Shown here: one piece after another, positions 5,440 to 6,183 of the stretch
Layout of the letters: every line of letters begins with the position of its first letter
Position numbering within the stretch: position 1 is the stretch's first letter
DNA from: Selenomonadaceae bacterium
GTDB taxonomy: Bacteria > Bacillota > Negativicutes > Selenomonadales > Selenomonadaceae
Assembly (NCBI GenBank): GCA_016286075.1
Contig: JAEERZ010000137.1
Coordinates: forward strand, 1 to 6,183
DNA length: 6,183 nt
Direction of reading: 5' to 3'
Notes under the pieces: model-generated
What the model saw: only the letters and a program-made list of their open reading frames with translations
What the model was told of the DNA's origin: nothing
Database searches by the model: none
Position numbers and translations under genes: made by a program

Positions 5440-6183
5440 AAAGCAGAAAATCTCATGGTGCAGTCGGCTCCGTCGCCGAAAAGCGCAGGCTCGGCCCTTC
5501 GTTCCGCGGTAAAAACGCAGACGGCGGCGCAGAGCGCGAAGGCGGAGAACAAGAATGATTTCGGCAGCGCATTGGACAGCGCAAAGAATTCAAAAAAAGA
5601 CGCGCAGATGGAAACGCGGGAAGCAGGGAAGCAGGAAGCGGCGGACGTGAAGCAGCCGGATGCGGCGGAAACGAAGCAGACGGAAACGTCGACGGCCGCG
5701 GAAGCGAAAAACGCGGACGCACGGGAAAACGGAGCGGCGGAAGTCGACGAAAAGGCGGCGGAAGCGGCGGACGGACTTCCGAAGAGCCGTAAAAAGGATA
5801 AGACGGCGAAAACGGAAGAAGGCGGAAACGCTGAGACCGCCGAGGTAAAGCCGACGACGGAAGACGCGGCAACGACGCTGAACGCCATGCTGATGGCCAT
5901 GGCGGGAAACGCGCAGGCAGGAGCCGCGCAGACCGATACGGCGCAGCCGGAAGCGGCGCCGACCGAAACGGCGGAACTGCCGATGGAAGAACAGCCGATA
6001 TTTGCGGCGGGAGCCTTGGATTCCTTGCTTCCGCAGGACGCGGCAAAGGAACAGCAGGCGGCGCAGAACCAAAAGCTCATGGACATGCTCTCCGGGAACG
6101 GCGCGGACTTGCGGCTGACCGACGAGCAGATGAAGAGCCTCACGCCGAACGCGCAGGAAGTCGTTGCAGCTCCCGATACGGAA
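5437..6183 (+). CDS. fliK: Flagellar hook-length control protein FliK, N-terminal part (3' end outside window)
   Basis: FliK is exported through the flagellar type III apparatus during hook growth, measures hook length and switches FlhB specificity from rod/hook to filament substrates. The 249 codons in view run off the window without a stop. They encode a hydrophilic, disordered, Ala/Glu/Lys/Gln/Thr-rich sequence with a basic middle patch (SRKKDKTAK, 117-125) and one more hydrophobic helix-like stretch, TLNAMLMAMAG (147-157). These features suit the FliK N-terminal secretion signal and ruler region. The conserved C-terminal hook-length domain would lie beyond 6183 and cannot be checked, so the name rests on composition and on its place after motE/ylxF. 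Start chosen by the excellent ribosome binding site. Its purine-rich coding strand (many GAA, AAG, GCG) follows from composition and does not suggest transfer. Confidence 0.8.
   Translation, partial: MKAENLMVQSAPSPKSAGSALRSAVKTQTAAQSAKAENKNDFGSALDSAKNSKKDAQMETREAGKQEAADVKQPDAAETKQTETSTAAEAKNADARENGAAEVDEKAAEAADGLPKSRKKDKTAKTEEGGNAETAEVKPTTEDAATTLNAMLMAMAGNAQAGAAQTDTAQPEAAPTETAELPMEEQPIFAAGALDSLLPQDAAKEQQAAQNQKLMDMLSGNGADLRLTDEQMKSLTPNAQEVVAAPDTE

Noticed and set aside
5660..5848. 62-codon Arg/Lys-rich + strand frame inside fliK
   Set aside because: Out-of-frame reading of repetitive GCG/GAA/ACG codons in fliK; composition artefact.
5199..6143. 314-codon - strand frame opposite fliK
   Set aside because: Ser/Ala/Phe/Cys-rich low-complexity translation produced by the purine-rich fliK strand; it ends in the AT-rich promoter-like segment and has no domain.
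1..6183. CRISPR arrays, tRNA or rRNA genes, insertion sequences, toxin-antitoxin or defence genes
   Set aside because: None seen: no regularly spaced repeats beyond the heptamer block, no cloverleaf-like sequence, no transposase motifs, and all coding capacity is explained by flagellar genes.

Overview
This window is a stretch of a flagellar gene cluster from a bacterium, all genes on the + strand. In order it holds the 3' part of fliG (rotor switch protein), fliH and fliI (stator and ATPase of the flagellar type III export machine), fliJ (its coiled-coil stalk/chaperone escort), a small lytic transglycosylase with no signal peptide, a motE/ylxF-type membrane protein with a C-terminal MgtE_N domain, and the 5' part of fliK (hook-length ruler). 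The order fliG-fliH-fliI-fliJ-(transglycosylase)-motE/ylxF-fliK, the GC-rich coding regions and the protein styles best fit the Firmicutes, and I would guess a diderm Negativicute (Selenomonas-like). That placement is an inference from gene order and protein style; no rRNA or other marker is present.

Region 1 (1-3118): fliG, fliH and fliI are translationally chained. fliH starts at TTG inside the end of fliG (8-nt overlap), and fliI starts at an ATGA overlap with the fliH stop. FliG couples to MotA for torque. FliH and FliI form the cytoplasmic ATPase complex that feeds the export gate.

Region 2 (3119-4356): a 78-nt AT-rich spacer breaks the tight packing. It contains a tandem heptamer repeat (GAGTGAA-like) plus an inverted copy that can fold into a hairpin just before the fliJ ribosome binding site. 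fliJ and the transglycosylase gene abut with no spacer, followed by a 50-nt gap.

Region 3 (4357-5156): the motE-like gene, closed by a strong 13-bp terminator hairpin that begins on the last base of the stop codon.

Region 4 (5157-6183): a very AT-rich promoter-like segment (8 G/C in 72 nt at 5159-5230), then a leader of about 200 nt with a stable GNRA-capped hairpin, then the start of fliK behind a near-perfect Shine-Dalgarno sequence. fliK therefore probably has its own transcription unit, possibly read by a flagellar sigma-28-type factor. fliK runs off the window.

Most of the window is a recognisable flagellar operon rather than a new system. The parts worth a second look are the heptamer-repeat hairpin, the leaderless transglycosylase, and the terminator/promoter/structured-leader arrangement in front of fliK.
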